From Larix kaempferi (lineage: Eukaryota; Streptophyta; Pinopsida; Pinales; Pinaceae), in NCBI GenBank assembly GCA_027924585.1, contig BSBM01000321.1, forward strand, positions 489,001-553,000: a DNA stretch of 64,000 nucleotides, written 5' to 3'. Of this stretch, positions 1 to 11,429 are shown one piece after another. Each line of letters opens with the position of its first letter. Positions within the stretch are counted from its first letter, which is position 1. The notes below the pieces were generated by a model that did not search any database, was not told where the DNA came from, and saw only the letters and a list, made by a program, of their open reading frames with translations. The position numbers and the translations under genes were made by a program.

Positions 1-413
1 CCTAGAGTTTTCATTCTCCCCAGAGATAAGTACAGTTCTAATGTCCATAAGACAACCAGGCTTGTTGTATCTGCAACTTTGGCATTTTGTACCACGGTGA
101 TTTTAGAAACTGTTCCTTTGTTCTGCTTCATATAGTGAGGCAATACCGCCTGCTTCATATGTAAGGTTTTTGGATGTCAAGAATTCAGTTTGGGGTACTG
201 CCAGATTATAAAATAGTGTGATTGAAAAAATTCTCTAAATTGAATATTAGAAATTGACATATATGGCATAGCTGTAAAATATCGATCCTGAGCATTGATT
301 CTACCAATCAATGTAGAAACACAAACTAACCATAAACTTAGTTCATTGCTGCTATTGCAAGGTTGGAGCTTATTGCAATGTAATCTTATGCTCGTGGCTA
401 GCTTCCTTTGCCA
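1..413. other. 3' flank of the PPR gene
   Basis: This stretch lies downstream of the minus-strand PPR gene and should hold its 3' UTR. I see no second gene, no RNA gene and no clear repeat here. No convincing polyadenylation signal could be placed by eye. Confidence 0.5.
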
Positions 414-2384
414 TTACCAATAATCTCCACAAGAGCACTTACCAACTTTGAAATGATGGTAACGGTTGGAATCTCTCACAATGATTTCCCGTGCAACAAT
501 TTTGGATATAAACTTGATCGCAGAGTGGCAATCACCACAGACTCTAAGGTTTTTGATAACTCGAATAGTTGTTGCAGGAGGTGTATTTAACAACCCAAAT
601 GCAATTGCTATCTTTTCACTATGGTGGCAAAGAATTTGTTCTTTCTGGTCTTCAGTCACATCATTCAACACAAATCTCGTATCAGGAACGTACCCTGCTG
701 CCTTAATCTCACAAGACAATCTTTCCAACTCTGCATAGAGTTTCTGCATTTGTGGATGTGATCTATCTCCAACAAGGAAAACATGAACCTGCTTATTGAT
801 CTCAATCCAACTGCATCCTGGTGTCTTCTTAATGCCTCTACCTTTCATCATTCTCCGTACTTTTTCAATGTCACCCCACCTGCCAACTGCAGCATAGATG
901 TTTGAGAGAAGCACATAAGGTGTAGCATCTTTTGGGTTCAATTCAAATATGCATTCTGCCACACGTTCTCCCAACTCTACATTGTTATGCCACCTACAGG
1001 CACAAAGCAAAGAACTCCAAAGAGCAGCAGTCGGTTTTAGTGGCATTTTATCTATAAAGCCTTTGGCTTCATCTAGCTGTCCCGCTCGACCAAGGAGATC
1101 AATCATGCAGCCATAGTGTTCTATTATTGGTGTGATATGATAATGCTCTTTCATTGAATTGAAGTATTGATATCCCTCTTCCACTAAACCTGCATGGCAA
1201 CATGCAGACAAAACACCAATGAAGGTGATATGGTCCGGTCTTGTGCTACAATGTTTCATCAATTCAAAGAGCTCAAGGGCTTCCCTGGCACAGCCATGCA
1301 TGGCATATCCGGTAATAATTGCTGTCCAGCAGACAGTATCTCGTTGATGCATTTTGTCAAATATGTCCCGCGCCTTCTCCAGAATTCCACATTTTGCATA
1401 CATATCCACAAGGGCACTAGTGACAAAGACATCAGACTGAAGCCCCCTTTTGACAATTTCTTCATGAATCTCCATTCCCTGTTCCAGAGCTGTCAAATTG
1501 GCACATGCAGGCAGAACACTAGCAAAGGCCTTGGAGTCTGGTTTTATGCCTGCTAATTTCATATGTTGAAAAAGCTTTAGGGCCTCCTCCCCCTGCCCAT
1601 TCTGGGTACATCCTGCAATCATTGTTGTCCATAAGAATACGTCTCTCTGGGGTAATCTGTGAAAAAGTTCCAGGGCCTCATCGACATACCCTTTCTGTGC
1701 ATATCCTGCAATAATTGCTGTCGAGGAAACCACATCCGGTTTAGATATTTTGTCAAACACATTGCGTGCAGTCTCTATATCTCCACATTTTGCATACATA
1801 TCAACAAGGGTATTTGCCACAATCAAGTCGGACTGATATCCCTTTGTTATTACCTTTTCATGGATCTCCATGCCATGTTCCAGAGATGCCAAGCTGGCAC
1901 ATGCCGAAAGAACACTGGCAAAGGTAAAGTGATTGGGTTGGATACCAGTTTGCTGCATCTGGTGAAAGAATGCCACTGCTTCCTCAGGGAGTCCATGCTT
2001 TGCATAACCTGCAATCATGACAGTCCATGAGCAGACATCTCGCTCCGACATTTGACCAAAAACTCTGCCAGCGTCGACCAGATCTCCACACTTCACATAC
2101 ATGTTAGCAAGCGTGTTCTCTACAGGTTTCTCAGCGAGAAGGCCCCTCTGAATTGTGTGAGCGTGGATCAGCTTTCCCTGGGACAAGGCTCTCCTCTTGG
2201 CGCAGCCCTGCAAAAGAGCAACACAAGTAAAAGAGTCTACATGGCTGTCTGCAGAATGGAAAATCTGCAATTCTTCCCAACAGCTCCGTTTGCAGTGTAT
2301 TGAACCATGGTCAAGAGAGTTATTGCTGGAAATGGGTTGTGTTTTAGTAAGAGTGTTAACCATTCTACGTTGGAGTTGAAACAT
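414..2384 (-). CDS. PLS-class pentatricopeptide repeat protein with DYW domain
   Basis: An uninterrupted 656-residue protein reads from a true ATG at 2384 to a stop at 414. Residues of about 50-450 are tandem helical PPR units, recognisable by recurring NTLVDMYAKCG and VFDKM-like segments. An E/E+ stretch follows, with the PGCSWIE box near residue 522. Residues of about 565-656 form a DYW domain with HSE at 588-590, CGDCH at 616-620, a CSC pair at 650-652 and a terminal DYW. In this family DYW proteins bind organellar RNA through the PPR array, and the DYW domain acts as a cytidine deaminase for C-to-U editing. All zinc and catalytic residues that I can recognise are present, so the gene looks functional. 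It has no intron, as is usual for PPR genes. The target transcript and organelle cannot be read by eye. A second in-frame ATG at 2363 is an alternative start. Confidence 0.95.
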   Translation of the reverse strand: MFQLQRRMVNTLTKTQPISSNNSLDHGSIHCKRSCWEELQIFHSADSHVDSFTCVALLQGCAKRRALSQGKLIHAHTIQRGLLAEKPVENTLANMYVKCGDLVDAGRVFGQMSERDVCSWTVMIAGYAKHGLPEEAVAFFHQMQQTGIQPNHFTFASVLSACASLASLEHGMEIHEKVITKGYQSDLIVANTLVDMYAKCGDIETARNVFDKISKPDVVSSTAIIAGYAQKGYVDEALELFHRLPQRDVFLWTTMIAGCTQNGQGEEALKLFQHMKLAGIKPDSKAFASVLPACANLTALEQGMEIHEEIVKRGLQSDVFVTSALVDMYAKCGILEKARDIFDKMHQRDTVCWTAIITGYAMHGCAREALELFELMKHCSTRPDHITFIGVLSACCHAGLVEEGYQYFNSMKEHYHITPIIEHYGCMIDLLGRAGQLDEAKGFIDKMPLKPTAALWSSLLCACRWHNNVELGERVAECIFELNPKDATPYVLLSNIYAAVGRWGDIEKVRRMMKGRGIKKTPGCSWIEINKQVHVFLVGDRSHPQMQKLYAELERLSCEIKAAGYVPDTRFVLNDVTEDQKEQILCHHSEKIAIAFGLLNTPPATTIRVIKNLRVCGDCHSAIKFISKIVAREIIVRDSNRYHHFKVGKCSCGDYW

Positions 2385-3072
2385 TGTCTAGAGTAAACCA
2401 GAGAATGCCATTGATGACCTTGCTTTTTATGATAATGGTACCATGAAATAAATGTCGCACTCAAATCGCCCCTTGTCGGCGACGGAAAACCGGTGAGGCA
2501 TAGTTCCACCTTTTCTCGCTATTTTTTTTGAAATTCCCACGATCTCTGGGCCAAAATCTATGGGACACAGTTTCATGGCATAGTTCCACAGTAAATGGAA
2601 TGGAACTACGATTCTACTAATATAGCCTAGATATCTGAGTTAATAAGTAGTTATTAGGAAGTTTTTTTTCTTAAAAATTCTGTCTTTATCTATTTAATTT
2701 TCTTAATTTTAACCTTAAATTAATTTATCTATTTACCTTTTTTTTTAAATTTTAACCTTAAGTTAATTTAACTTAGATTTTAATTATCGTATAATAAAAT
2801 CTCGAATCAAAATATAAAAATTTATAGCGCAATTATAAATTAAATTCTTAACTAATAGCATTATATAAAAAAGTATTGAATATACTTATTATGAAAAAGG
2901 AACACAATCTCCAAAAAAATCATTAGTGTGGGTACTAGGGTAGTCATCGGTATTGACCGTGATTAACTTATATAGGAAGAAAAAGGCAACTTTAACACGA
3001 AATCTAAAAGCTAGTTAGACTCGACATTGACTAAGGTGACTTTAGATTTAAGTATTTAAAAAAAGTAACACC
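2385..3072. other. Upstream region of the PPR gene, AT-rich
   Basis: This is the presumed promoter side of the PPR gene. It is moderately mixed up to about 2640, then strongly AT-rich with A and T runs. No ORF, RNA gene or bounded repeat was recognised, and no core promoter could be assigned with confidence. Confidence 0.4.
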
Positions 3073-3088
3073 AAATCAAATCATAGCT
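3073..3088. repeat. Target-site duplication of the LINE, left copy
   Basis: The 16-mer AAATCAAATCATAGCT occurs here and again, unchanged, at 5784-5799. It directly flanks the LINE fragment. A TSD of this length is typical of target-primed reverse transcription by L1-type elements. Confidence 0.9.
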
Positions 3089-5783
3089 TTTTTACAGAAA
3101 AATGCAACTTACTATTAATATACGAAATAGTAAAATATGTCCAACTGTCAGTGCATAACCAAGTCATACAAAGCGGGCAGAGGTAGCCCTCGGGACATAC
3201 CGGATACATCATCATAATGTATCAAGAAACAATTCTGAAAATGACAAAATAAGATGCCACAATACCCTAAAATCCCCATAGGACAAACCAGATCTGTGTC
3301 CAATACCATAACATAAATCTCATGCCACAGCAACAAAAATACATAGGTATCATAATAGGCCCAAAGTATATATAACCACAATATCAACTACCAAAAACAT
3401 CCCCAACAGATAAGTAGACGCCAACAACGGAGTGTAATACAGAGATTACATCCGTTCAGTGAACCGAACAGCATCTGCATGGGCTGAAATATAGGCCGCA
3501 AAAAAATATATGAGAATATAGAATGTCCAACAAGGAGTTGGACTCAGCTGTTTTTAAGTATCTGCACATAGAAACTAAAAGTCATATAAGTAATACATGT
3601 CACATATAACTGGAAGGAATACAAAAATGACAACAATCCTCATGTCCAATGTAACAGATGAGAACCATGAGAAAAAAGCATATCATCCCGCCATTCCTGC
3701 CACATGATGACCCCGGTCTGAGAGTAAAGAGCCCGCTTTGAGAGCATATCCACCTCCTGATTCACCTCTCTATAGATATGTTCAAAGTGAATGTGCTCAA
3801 ATTCCAGAATGAGCTTTCTGGCCGCTTCCAACCAATGAGTGAGCAGAAGTACATTAAGGGGAGAAGTACCCCTAGCCCAAGAGATAATAGCCTGTGAGTC
3901 GCCATAAATAACAAGGGAAGGAATCTTCCTTTGGCGTGCGCAGAACAGTATGAGCCATAGTGCACATATCTCACTTCTAGTATTTGTGCCATTTCCCAGA
4001 TTTAACCAATAGTGAAACGTGATAGTGTTGGACACATGAATTGTTGCTCCCGCCCCACCTAAGCCATTTCGGCACACAGCGGCCCCGTCAAAGAAACCAC
4101 AAGGAAAAACCAAGATTGGTGGAGCCAATCGGTTTTTCAAATTCGGATTCATCTTGCCAACACTCGCACCAAAAGTAGATGTATATTCCTTATGTGCGGC
4201 AATGGTCTTATAGCATAAAGCTGCACAGAGAGGTTTCAGATTTTCAAAGATTCGAGCATTACGAGCTCTCCAAACCTCCCAGATCATAAAGTATGGCAGT
4301 TCGACACAATCAGTGGGGAGACGAGACCAAGCCTCCAGACAATCACATAATGTATGGTATCCCCATTGAAAATGAACACCAGCTTTATATGCAATTTGCC
4401 CCCACAGATCCCTAATGAAAGGACATGTTGAAAATAGGTGATCAACAGTCTCCTCCAGGGTACAACAAAGGGGGCACCTAACCGGACCATTGAAGCCGCG
4501 ACGACATAAATTATCCCAAGTGAGGATCCTATTAGACATCGCAAGCCAGATAAAACACTTTATCTTGAGGGGAATGATCAGCTTCCAAATAGATTTTTCC
4601 CACCAATGAACAACAGAAACAGATTCGACAAATAATGCATCATATGCCAATTTTGCAGAAACCTTTCCACAAGACACATCCCACGACCAAGTCAATTTGT
4701 CAGCCGAATCAGATAATTGTAGGTTTGATTGATAAAAAGCCCTGATATAACCATCCCATTCATTGCCCAAAGTACCAGATAAGCCCAGCTGTGGAGCCGA
4801 CATCCAAAGAGACCGCCCCACCCTATACTGACCAACCGCATGTGCCAGAGTGAAATATCCTTTTGATCTGAGATGTGTCCTTAATTCCATTGAAAGGGTA
4901 TGCTCCGAAGGGCCCCCCAATATCGGGTCAAGCCCCAGCTTGATGTCACGGCCATTGCTTGGCTTCCAAGCAATCCATTGTGTAATAACCCTGAACGATC
5001 CCAGCAGACCATTCCAAAAATTAGACACACCAACTGTTACAGGCCGGTCCAATCTGAGCCAATTTTCCACAGAGGTATTTTTCAAGTACTTTGCTCTAAT
5101 AATCCAGCCCCAAACAGAATTATCAAAGAGAGCACGCCACAGACTCTTCGCATGCAGGGCCTTTACAAAAAGGTCCAGGTCCTTTATATTCCATCCCCCC
5201 AATTTCTAGGGTCGAGCCAACCTAGACCAATTTATAAGATGATATTTTTCATGATTACCACCACCCGACCATAAAAAGTTAAACAGCTTCTGGCGAATTA
5301 GACGAAGAATGGATCTTGGGACTTTGCATAGTGTAAACCAGTACACACCTAAATTCTGTAAAACAGCTTTTGCCAGCGTGAGCCTGCCCCCCAAAGATAA
5401 ATGGCGGTAACACCAATGACTGATGCGCCCTTCAAATCGACGAACGAGCCATGACCAGTCCTTCACCCGGTAATTAGCCGGCTTTAAGAAGAAGCCAAGA
5501 TATTTCGTTCCAGCCTCCACCTCCAAAAATTTTAATGGGAGAATTGAACTAATGGAGCATTCCTCTTCCATCAAAAGAGAGTGTTTTAAAAATCGAGATT
5601 TTATATAATTGATGATCATACCAGAAACTGAGCAAAATAAGTCAAGGATCCTCTTATAATGTACCCACTCAGCAAGGATACCTTTACCAAAGAGCATTAC
5701 ATCATCCACAAACAGAGAGTGAGTAACAGATATATCTCTAGTAATTTTAATGCCTTCAATCAGCCCATCCCGCTCAGCCATAA
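3089..5783 (-). mobile_element. 5'-truncated L1-type LINE
   Basis: This is a non-LTR retrotransposon copy of about 2.7 kb, bounded by the 16-bp duplication. On the minus strand it starts inside the reverse transcriptase palm and continues through the RT thumb, a zinc-binding RVT region and an RNase H domain. A roughly 550-bp 3' untranslated tail follows and ends in a short A-run (T-run on plus at about 3088-3093). The abrupt start within RT is the usual sign of incomplete reverse transcription, so this copy was dead on arrival. Its position between the PPR gene and nest 1 does not interrupt any gene I can see. Confidence 0.92.
3640..5783 (-). pseudogene. LINE ORF2 fragment: RT C-terminus, zf-RVT and RNase H
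   Basis: A single reading frame runs from the truncation point to a stop at 3640, broken once by an in-frame TAG at 5206-5208. The upstream part shows the RT catalytic box as FVDD instead of the usual FADD. The downstream part carries the WIPLKIK/FIWLA-like zf-RVT stretch with CPLC and a later H/C pair. It ends in an RNase H domain with FFDGAA, the RSEICAL glutamate, YGDSQAI and the EVDMLSKRA aspartate. In the family this protein copies element RNA at a nicked target site. The endonuclease and the RT N-terminus are missing, so the copy is not functional. Confidence 0.9.
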
Positions 5784-5799
5784 AAATCAAATCATAGCT
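5784..5799. repeat. Target-site duplication of the LINE, right copy
   Basis: Exact second copy of the 16-mer found at 3073-3088, directly abutting the 5' truncation point of the LINE. Confidence 0.9.
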
Positions 5800-6508
5800 A
5801 CTTTAAATATTGACCATAACTTATTTAATGATCAATTATTGTATATAATTTTGCAAAAGTTAAAGATTTATAGATCAATTATTGTATATAATTTTGTAAA
5901 AGTTAAAGTTCTTTCAGATCAAAGTAGTAGTTACATTGATGTTAATTACATTTATACATGTTTAGATCTTAGAAATTAGGGTGGATATATTTAGATTGAT
6001 TTTATGGCACTTGTTTTAAAATCGAAATAAACAATTATAAAATAAAATAATATAAAAAATAATTGGTAGCTAATTGATAGGAGATTCAAGAATAACTTGT
6101 AGCATATGTATGGATAATGGGCAATCGTATAACACTTCAATGCATGGATAACTGACAATTCGTACAACACTTACCACTTAAATGCATGGACAATTCGTAC
6201 AAGTTAAATGATTGTGCTACTTAAACACCAACCTAGATCTATCTAAACTTAGAATCTACCATGCTGGATAGAGGTTTGGACATGAGGGATTTATTTACAT
6301 TTTATTTTTAATCTTTTTACATTGTTTTACTTTTTAATTTTTTTACATTGTTTTACTTAAAAGTAGTTAAATAGATATTGATTATGTTTATTTTAAAAGT
6401 TAACTAATTTAGAAATGGAAAGAAAAAAATACACAAAATGTAAAATCTAAAGAAGAAGGTTAAAACTTCTAAGTTTTTTTTTTGGTTTTCCATCCTCCAT
6501 GCTTAAAG
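5800..6508. other. AT-rich spacer with a 43-bp tandem duplication
   Basis: No gene is seen. Positions 5830-5872 and 5873-5915 are a near-identical direct duplication with a period of 43. Short degenerate repeats of TTTTACATTGTTTTAC lie at about 6316-6360. The segment joins the LINE to the left edge of Copia-A. Confidence 0.6.
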
Positions 6509-7609
6509 CAATTTTTGTACCTTGGAGAAGTGTTCTTGAGTGACTTTGTGCCTAAGTCATAAAAGAGGAAAAATGGCATGACCCTTACAGTAATTTCATA
6601 TGTTTTGAAGTTGAGTTCACTTTATGAGATATAAAGTGACTTTTTGATTATTTAATGAGAAGTGAATGAAATTAATTTTTATGGTGAGAAAACATGATTT
6701 GCTCTCATCCATTGATTTGATATCTCAAGATTCAATTTGGGCCCTTGGATCTTGTGACTAGTTATCTACCCTCATTAAGCAAGCAAAAAGGTAAGGGCAA
6801 GCAAAAGGCACTTCATTCCATTCCATTAGCTTTGGAGAGGATGTCGAGTTTTTTGAGAGATAGAAGACATGAAAGGGCACGATTACCAAGGCACTCGAAC
6901 AGGAGTAGAAACAATACGAAAATTGAGGAGGCTGGAACTCATATTGAGAAGAGGAATTGGGTACAAATTCCTAGGTCACTGGCACGATTTTCAAGGGGTA
7001 GATATCAACATTTGAAGTGGTTTTCATTTAATGCAACGCTCGTACAGTTGGAAGAGCAGTTCGTACTATTGACAAGATACACAAATTTCGAGGTAGGCAA
7101 CACGAAATTTGAGGAGAAATTACAGTTTGAACTTTTCCAAGTAGTTGGCACAAAAACCAATGCATCAGTCCATACAACAACACACAAATAAAAGAGAGGA
7201 GTCTATACAGTTCTAAAGAAGAAGTCAGGCACATTTTCCAAGGTAGATTTTGGGACTGTTTTGCAAGAAATTGCTATGCACTGTGGTTGAGATAAGTTGT
7301 GATTTAAATGTTGAGTTTTTATACTCTTGTACAATTTCTTGAAGAAAATAAAATTACTCTCTCTCACAGGCTTTCCCCCAAGGGGGTTTTTCCTGCGGCA
7401 TTTGCCCAAAAATATTGTGTCTGAAATTTACTATGTATGGTCATTTATTTTTGTTGAGAAGTTTGTAATTTCTTCAAGTGTTCAAGTTCATATTTGTTTA
7501 TGAGATTAAAAAAAAATCATTTTCAGCAGTCTACTGTTGAATGGGTTTGGGAATTAAACAATGAAGTCTGTGTGAGTTGAAACTGGGTTGGGGAAGTGAA
7601 AAATTTACA
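6509..7609 (+). repeat. Copia-A 5' LTR
   Basis: It matches the 3' LTR at 25058-25987 over most of its length, starting at TTTTTGTACCTTGGAGAAG and ending in TTACA at 7609. It holds about 180 bp near 6752-6930 that the 3' LTR lacks. The first few bases expected from the 3' copy (TGTTGA) are not recognisable. The 148-residue ORF inside it appears to be chance coding in an LTR. Confidence 0.82.
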
Positions 7610-7620
7610 TGGTACCATAG
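7610..7620 (+). promoter_or_regulatory. Copia-A primer binding site, decayed
   Basis: TGGTACCATAG directly follows the 5' LTR. It looks like a mutated form of the TGGTATCAGAG site that pairs with initiator methionine tRNA in Copia elements. Confidence 0.55.
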
Positions 7621-7729
7621 TTGTCATCAAGATCATGGTAGAATACATAGAACATATTTTCAGACTTGCAGAGAGGGACTGTTTTGTTCACTAGGCAGAT
7701 TTTGGACTTGCATTTTTAGTGTGAAGTTC

Positions 7730-7858
7730 ATGGCTACAGTCTTGACGGTTGATGACAGATTGGACAAGGCTGCCAATTTCAGTCCGTGGAAAGAGAGGAT
7801 TGTTCTGCTTTTGTAGGAGTGTGAGTTGTGGGACATAGTGAACAATACATAAGCCAAT
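7730..7858 (+). pseudogene. Copia-A gag, N-terminal piece
   Basis: An ATG at 7730 opens a frame with the Copia gag signature AANFSPWKERIVLLL, followed by a stop and the ECELWD continuation. The piece ends exactly at the left TSD of Copia-B, and the matching continuation starts at 14711 after that insertion. In the family gag forms the virus-like particle shell. Confidence 0.8.
7854..7858. repeat. Copia-B target-site duplication, left (CCAAT)
   Basis: CCAAT immediately before the 5' LTR is repeated directly after the 3' LTR at 14706-14710. A 5-bp duplication is the norm for LTR elements. Confidence 0.85.
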
Positions 7859-8500
7859 TGTTGATGTATTTGTAACTTCGGAAGATATTCACTTGTATAT
7901 TGTATGTATTACATTTGTACCTTATTGTATCCCCAACGGAGATGTATTATTCCTCCGATTGAAAGTGTCGTCATGTGTACTTGCAAGTGTCGCAAGTTAT
8001 ATTGTAAGTGTCGTAACTTATACTTGATGGGTTATTAGACCACCTTGATGGGGTCGGCCCTGTATGAGTCATGTGGGTCAAAGGGTGGTTAGACCACCCT
8101 AGAAAGGTCGGCCCAGTCAGCATTATGTTAAGTGGTTAAGTTGGGGCCGACCTAATTGAGTAAAGGTCAAATCAAGTTAGTGTATAAATAGAGAGTGTGT
8201 CTCTCTCATTTTACACATTTTATTATTCACTCACTTCGCATTAGTGAGAGAAGAGGAGGGTGCGCACAAGTGGAGGAGTATGCTGCTGAAGATATCTATC
8301 GCTTGGGGGTTTGATCATGGTGATCTTTGTATTAGTGCTTATTCCATCTCTGAGGAAGTTGCGGGGTTTTTCACCTTCTTGGTTTTCCCCGGTGAAATGT
8401 TTTGTCTCTTGTCTTTTGTCTCTTATGCTTGATATGCTGTACATGTTGTTCTTTCAGTTAAGATCCTAGATCTATTGAATTAAATGTTGAAAAAATAACA
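7859..8500 (+). repeat. Copia-B 5' LTR
   Basis: This 642-bp LTR runs from TGTTGATG to AATAACA. A TATA-like TATAAATA lies at 8183-8190, just before a CT-rich stretch where transcription plausibly starts. It matches 14091-14705. Confidence 0.9.
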
Positions 8501-8512
8501 TGGTATCAGAGC
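8501..8512 (+). promoter_or_regulatory. Copia-B primer binding site
   Basis: TGGTATCAGAGC directly abuts the 5' LTR. It is the classic complement of the initiator methionine tRNA 3' end used to prime Copia reverse transcription. Confidence 0.9.
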
Positions 8513-8975
8513 TAGCCTGAAGAAAGGCATGCTATGGCATTTATGAGACTTGTTGCACTTGTGACAAATTGGAAGCTCGGGCTTGATATAGAAAAAACCA
8601 GTCATCGTAGCACTTTCACTATAAATCCATTTTGGCGAAGGTTCAGGATCTGAAACATTTACAGGTCGAAGGCAACATCCCCATGTATCTTGTGTCTGAA
8701 GCACAACATTTGATTCGTTGTACTTTGTGAGATATGATCCGTACAATCTAGGGTTTCTGCCTCTTCCAGATCTCAGTCATAAACAAGTGACCTAGGAAAA
8801 AAGGTCACAACTTGGGCTAAGAAGCTCCAAATGAAATTTCGTAAAAAGTGACAGTAAGAGCACGGACTTTAGTTTCTCAGGTAAGTTTTTCAGAGGCCGA
8901 AATTGACCCAGTGACACGTGGAATGCCGTACAAGTTCGCTCTCCTGTTTTATCCCATAAATAGGTCACGTTGTGA

Positions 8976-9409
8976 CACTTGGCATAACTCTCTATCTCTC
9001 TCAGAGAATCCAATTGAGGTCAGACCTGTGGGGTTGGAAAGATGACAATTCAGGCTACCACAGGCTAAAGTTTCAGACCCTGTGGATTCATAATTTTAGA
9101 GATGTACCAGAAACAATAAGGCACATCTTTATGTCAAAATAGAATTGGATTCTGAGCACCTTCATTCTTGGCCTGTCACTGCTGCAGGAATACACTTGGC
9201 ATAACTCTCTCTCTCTCTCTTAGAGAATCCAATTGAGGTCAGACCTGTGGGGTTGGAAAGATGACAATTCAGGCTACCACAGGCTAAAGTTTCAGACTTT
9301 GTGGATTCATAATTTCAGAGATGTACCAAAAACAATAAGGCACATATTTATGTTAAAACAGAATTGGATTATGAGCACCTTCATTCTTGGCTTGTCACTG
9401 CTGTTGGAA
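8976..9409 (+). repeat. 217-bp tandem duplication in the Copia-B leader
   Basis: Two near-identical units begin with CACTTGGCATAACTC at 8976 and 9193. They include the shared GAGGTCAGACCTGTGGGG stretch. The period is 217 bp, and only a few substitutions separate the copies. Confidence 0.9.
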
Positions 9410-9725
9410 TTTGTTGAATCGGAGACCACGGCTGAATTCTCCTCATCAAAATTGAAATTTAGAGACCAAGATCGAATTTTTTGGTTGGGAAGAAGGCCGG
9501 GCTTGATCAAACCCTAGTTCGGGATTTTGATCGGAAAGGTGGAAAATTAGGGCTTTTGCAAAAGTTGGAATTTTTGAAATCCGTGACCACGGCTGGAAGC
9601 TCCTCAGAAAAATCAAAGTTTAGAACACAAGATCGAACCTTTTGGATGGGTTGAAGACCGGGCTTTATCAAACCCTAGTTCAGGATCCTGTCTGGAAGAT
9701 CCAGAAGTTTCAAAGGCAATTTTGA
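9405..9725 (+). repeat. 161-bp older tandem duplication in the Copia-B leader
   Basis: Two diverged units start at about 9405 and 9566. They share GACCACGGCTG, a CTCCTCA box, AAGATCGAA and ATCAAACCCTAGTTC. They are clearly older than the 217-bp duplication beside them. Confidence 0.75.
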
Positions 9726-11000
9726 GGGGTCAAATTTTGGAGATTTCAAAATTTAAGTATGCCAGCTTGATCAACTCAGCAAGGCACATTTTTTCATCCA
9801 ATAATAAGTTTGAAATTCAAAGTTTGAATTTTTAGCGTTTCTCTAACAAACCCTAATCCAGCTCCAGATTCAGTTTCAGCAAATCAAAGTGGATTGGGTT
9901 AATCCTAGAAGAGAATGAATTGGACACCTGCATAAGTGAAGAAGTTCCAATTGCAGAGGGAGATAAGGCTAAGGCCTTAAATAATAAGACTACAAGCAAT
10001 CTCGACAGGTATGACTTGAGGAAATACAAGTATGTTTTTGAAATATGTTTAGGATTAAGGTTATGATATGTTTGTCTTCATATTATTGAGGTTAGTACAA
10101 TATTGATTAATTTTAGACTTGTCTTATCACCCTAGTAAAAGTATGAATGCATGTGAATGATAGAATACATTAATTGATTAGGGTTATGACACTTATGATT
10201 GTATTAATGCACTGTGGTGTTGTATGAGGATGATATTGTCCGCTAACATGAAAGGTACATCAAGAAAGACAAATCAAGTTCTAGATCAAGAACATATGAC
10301 CATAGTGACATGAAGACAAAGACTCATCCATAGTCATGGATCACATAGAAGCTCTACTTACGAGGTATGTATAACTTGGTTCTACAATGGTTAACTTATG
10401 AGTTATGCAGGTTACTAGCACAGGTTATTGAAGAGAACGAGAAGACATTGTTTGGGTATGTTAGACATAACTAGCAAGCATGACAATCCAGGTATGTTTT
10501 TCCTATATCAAGTTAGAATCCTACCTTGTGTTAGGATATTATACTTTTGTATGAATGATAATGATTATTCTTGAAGTTAGAAGTTTAAGTAATCAAGGGT
10601 TTATGCATATTGTGTTTCTTACTTTGATTGATGATATGACTAACTAGAAGATTCCTATGGTCAAATAAGAATATGCATGAGTAAAAGAAGTCTTCCCTGA
10701 AACCTTGAATACTAACGCTTATTACCTATGTATGAAATGATCATGACCATACATGTTTAAATATTATTTAGAATCATAATGTTTTGATAGTATTGAGATT
10801 ATACTAATGCATGTATGATTATGTATGAGATCTTGAGGATGACATTAGTGCACACTTAAGCATGCATAGTGGCCCAAGATGAATATAAGTTCAATGACAG
10901 GTAATCCAGGAATCAAAGACCAAGAGGGAGCTCACTCTAGTAGTTCCTACAAGGAAGCAAAGGTTGAGAGGGAATCCACCCAACAACCAAACAAAGATAA

Positions 11001-11429
11001 GTATTTGAATTGTCATTTCTTGTATATATGATTACTTAAATAATGTTGTCCAGTCATGTACATACTTATTTTCTTAAATTTATGATATGTATTATGCATA
11101 TTAGAAAATTTGCATTAATGAACAAGATACTACTAATATGCAAGTAATGGGTAAGTGGCCTATGGTACTGTACAACATTCCATTGCTACTTATCTAGAAT
11201 GAAACCTCTTTGCTAACATGTTGGGAGTTGTGCACACTTTTAACAAATGTTCTGGTAGAGATGAAAGGCATCTAGGAAGTTATCGTGTGAATACGGGATA
11301 TGAATAAATGTTGTATTGAAGCATTGGCTAAGATAATTGCATGAATGTATGACATATATTTTTATGTGTAAGATTTTGTTATGAAAACTATGAGAAGTTT
11401 CTAATCATGCAATTGAACTTGTCTTGTAG
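11001..11429 (+). other. Candidate intron or spacer before RT in Copia-B
   Basis: A 429-bp AT-rich non-coding block starts at GTATTTG after a linker ending CAACAACCAAACAAAG. It ends in a pyrimidine-rich CTTGTCTTGTAG before GAAAGAGCGTG. The Copia-B2 copy keeps both edges and nearly the same total length (41232-41070 plus 36523-36260). That fits a spliced intron, but a plain spacer is equally possible. Confidence 0.35.

Larger units (their letters stand above)
8513..10900 (+). other. Copia-B non-coding leader and degenerate middle
   Basis: There are about 2.4 kb without a convincing coding frame. Two tandem duplications are visible at 8976-9409 and 9405-9725. Later parts contain several AGGTATG and CAGGT motifs that look like splice donors, plus a basic, serine-rich snippet near 10258-10320 that could be a scrap of gag. 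The usual gag, protease and integrase domains were not found. Confidence 0.55.

Noticed and set aside
6745-7191. 148-codon plus-strand ORF
   Set aside because: It lies wholly in the Copia-A 5' LTR. The 3' LTR copy has a deletion there and no matching frame, and no domain is visible.
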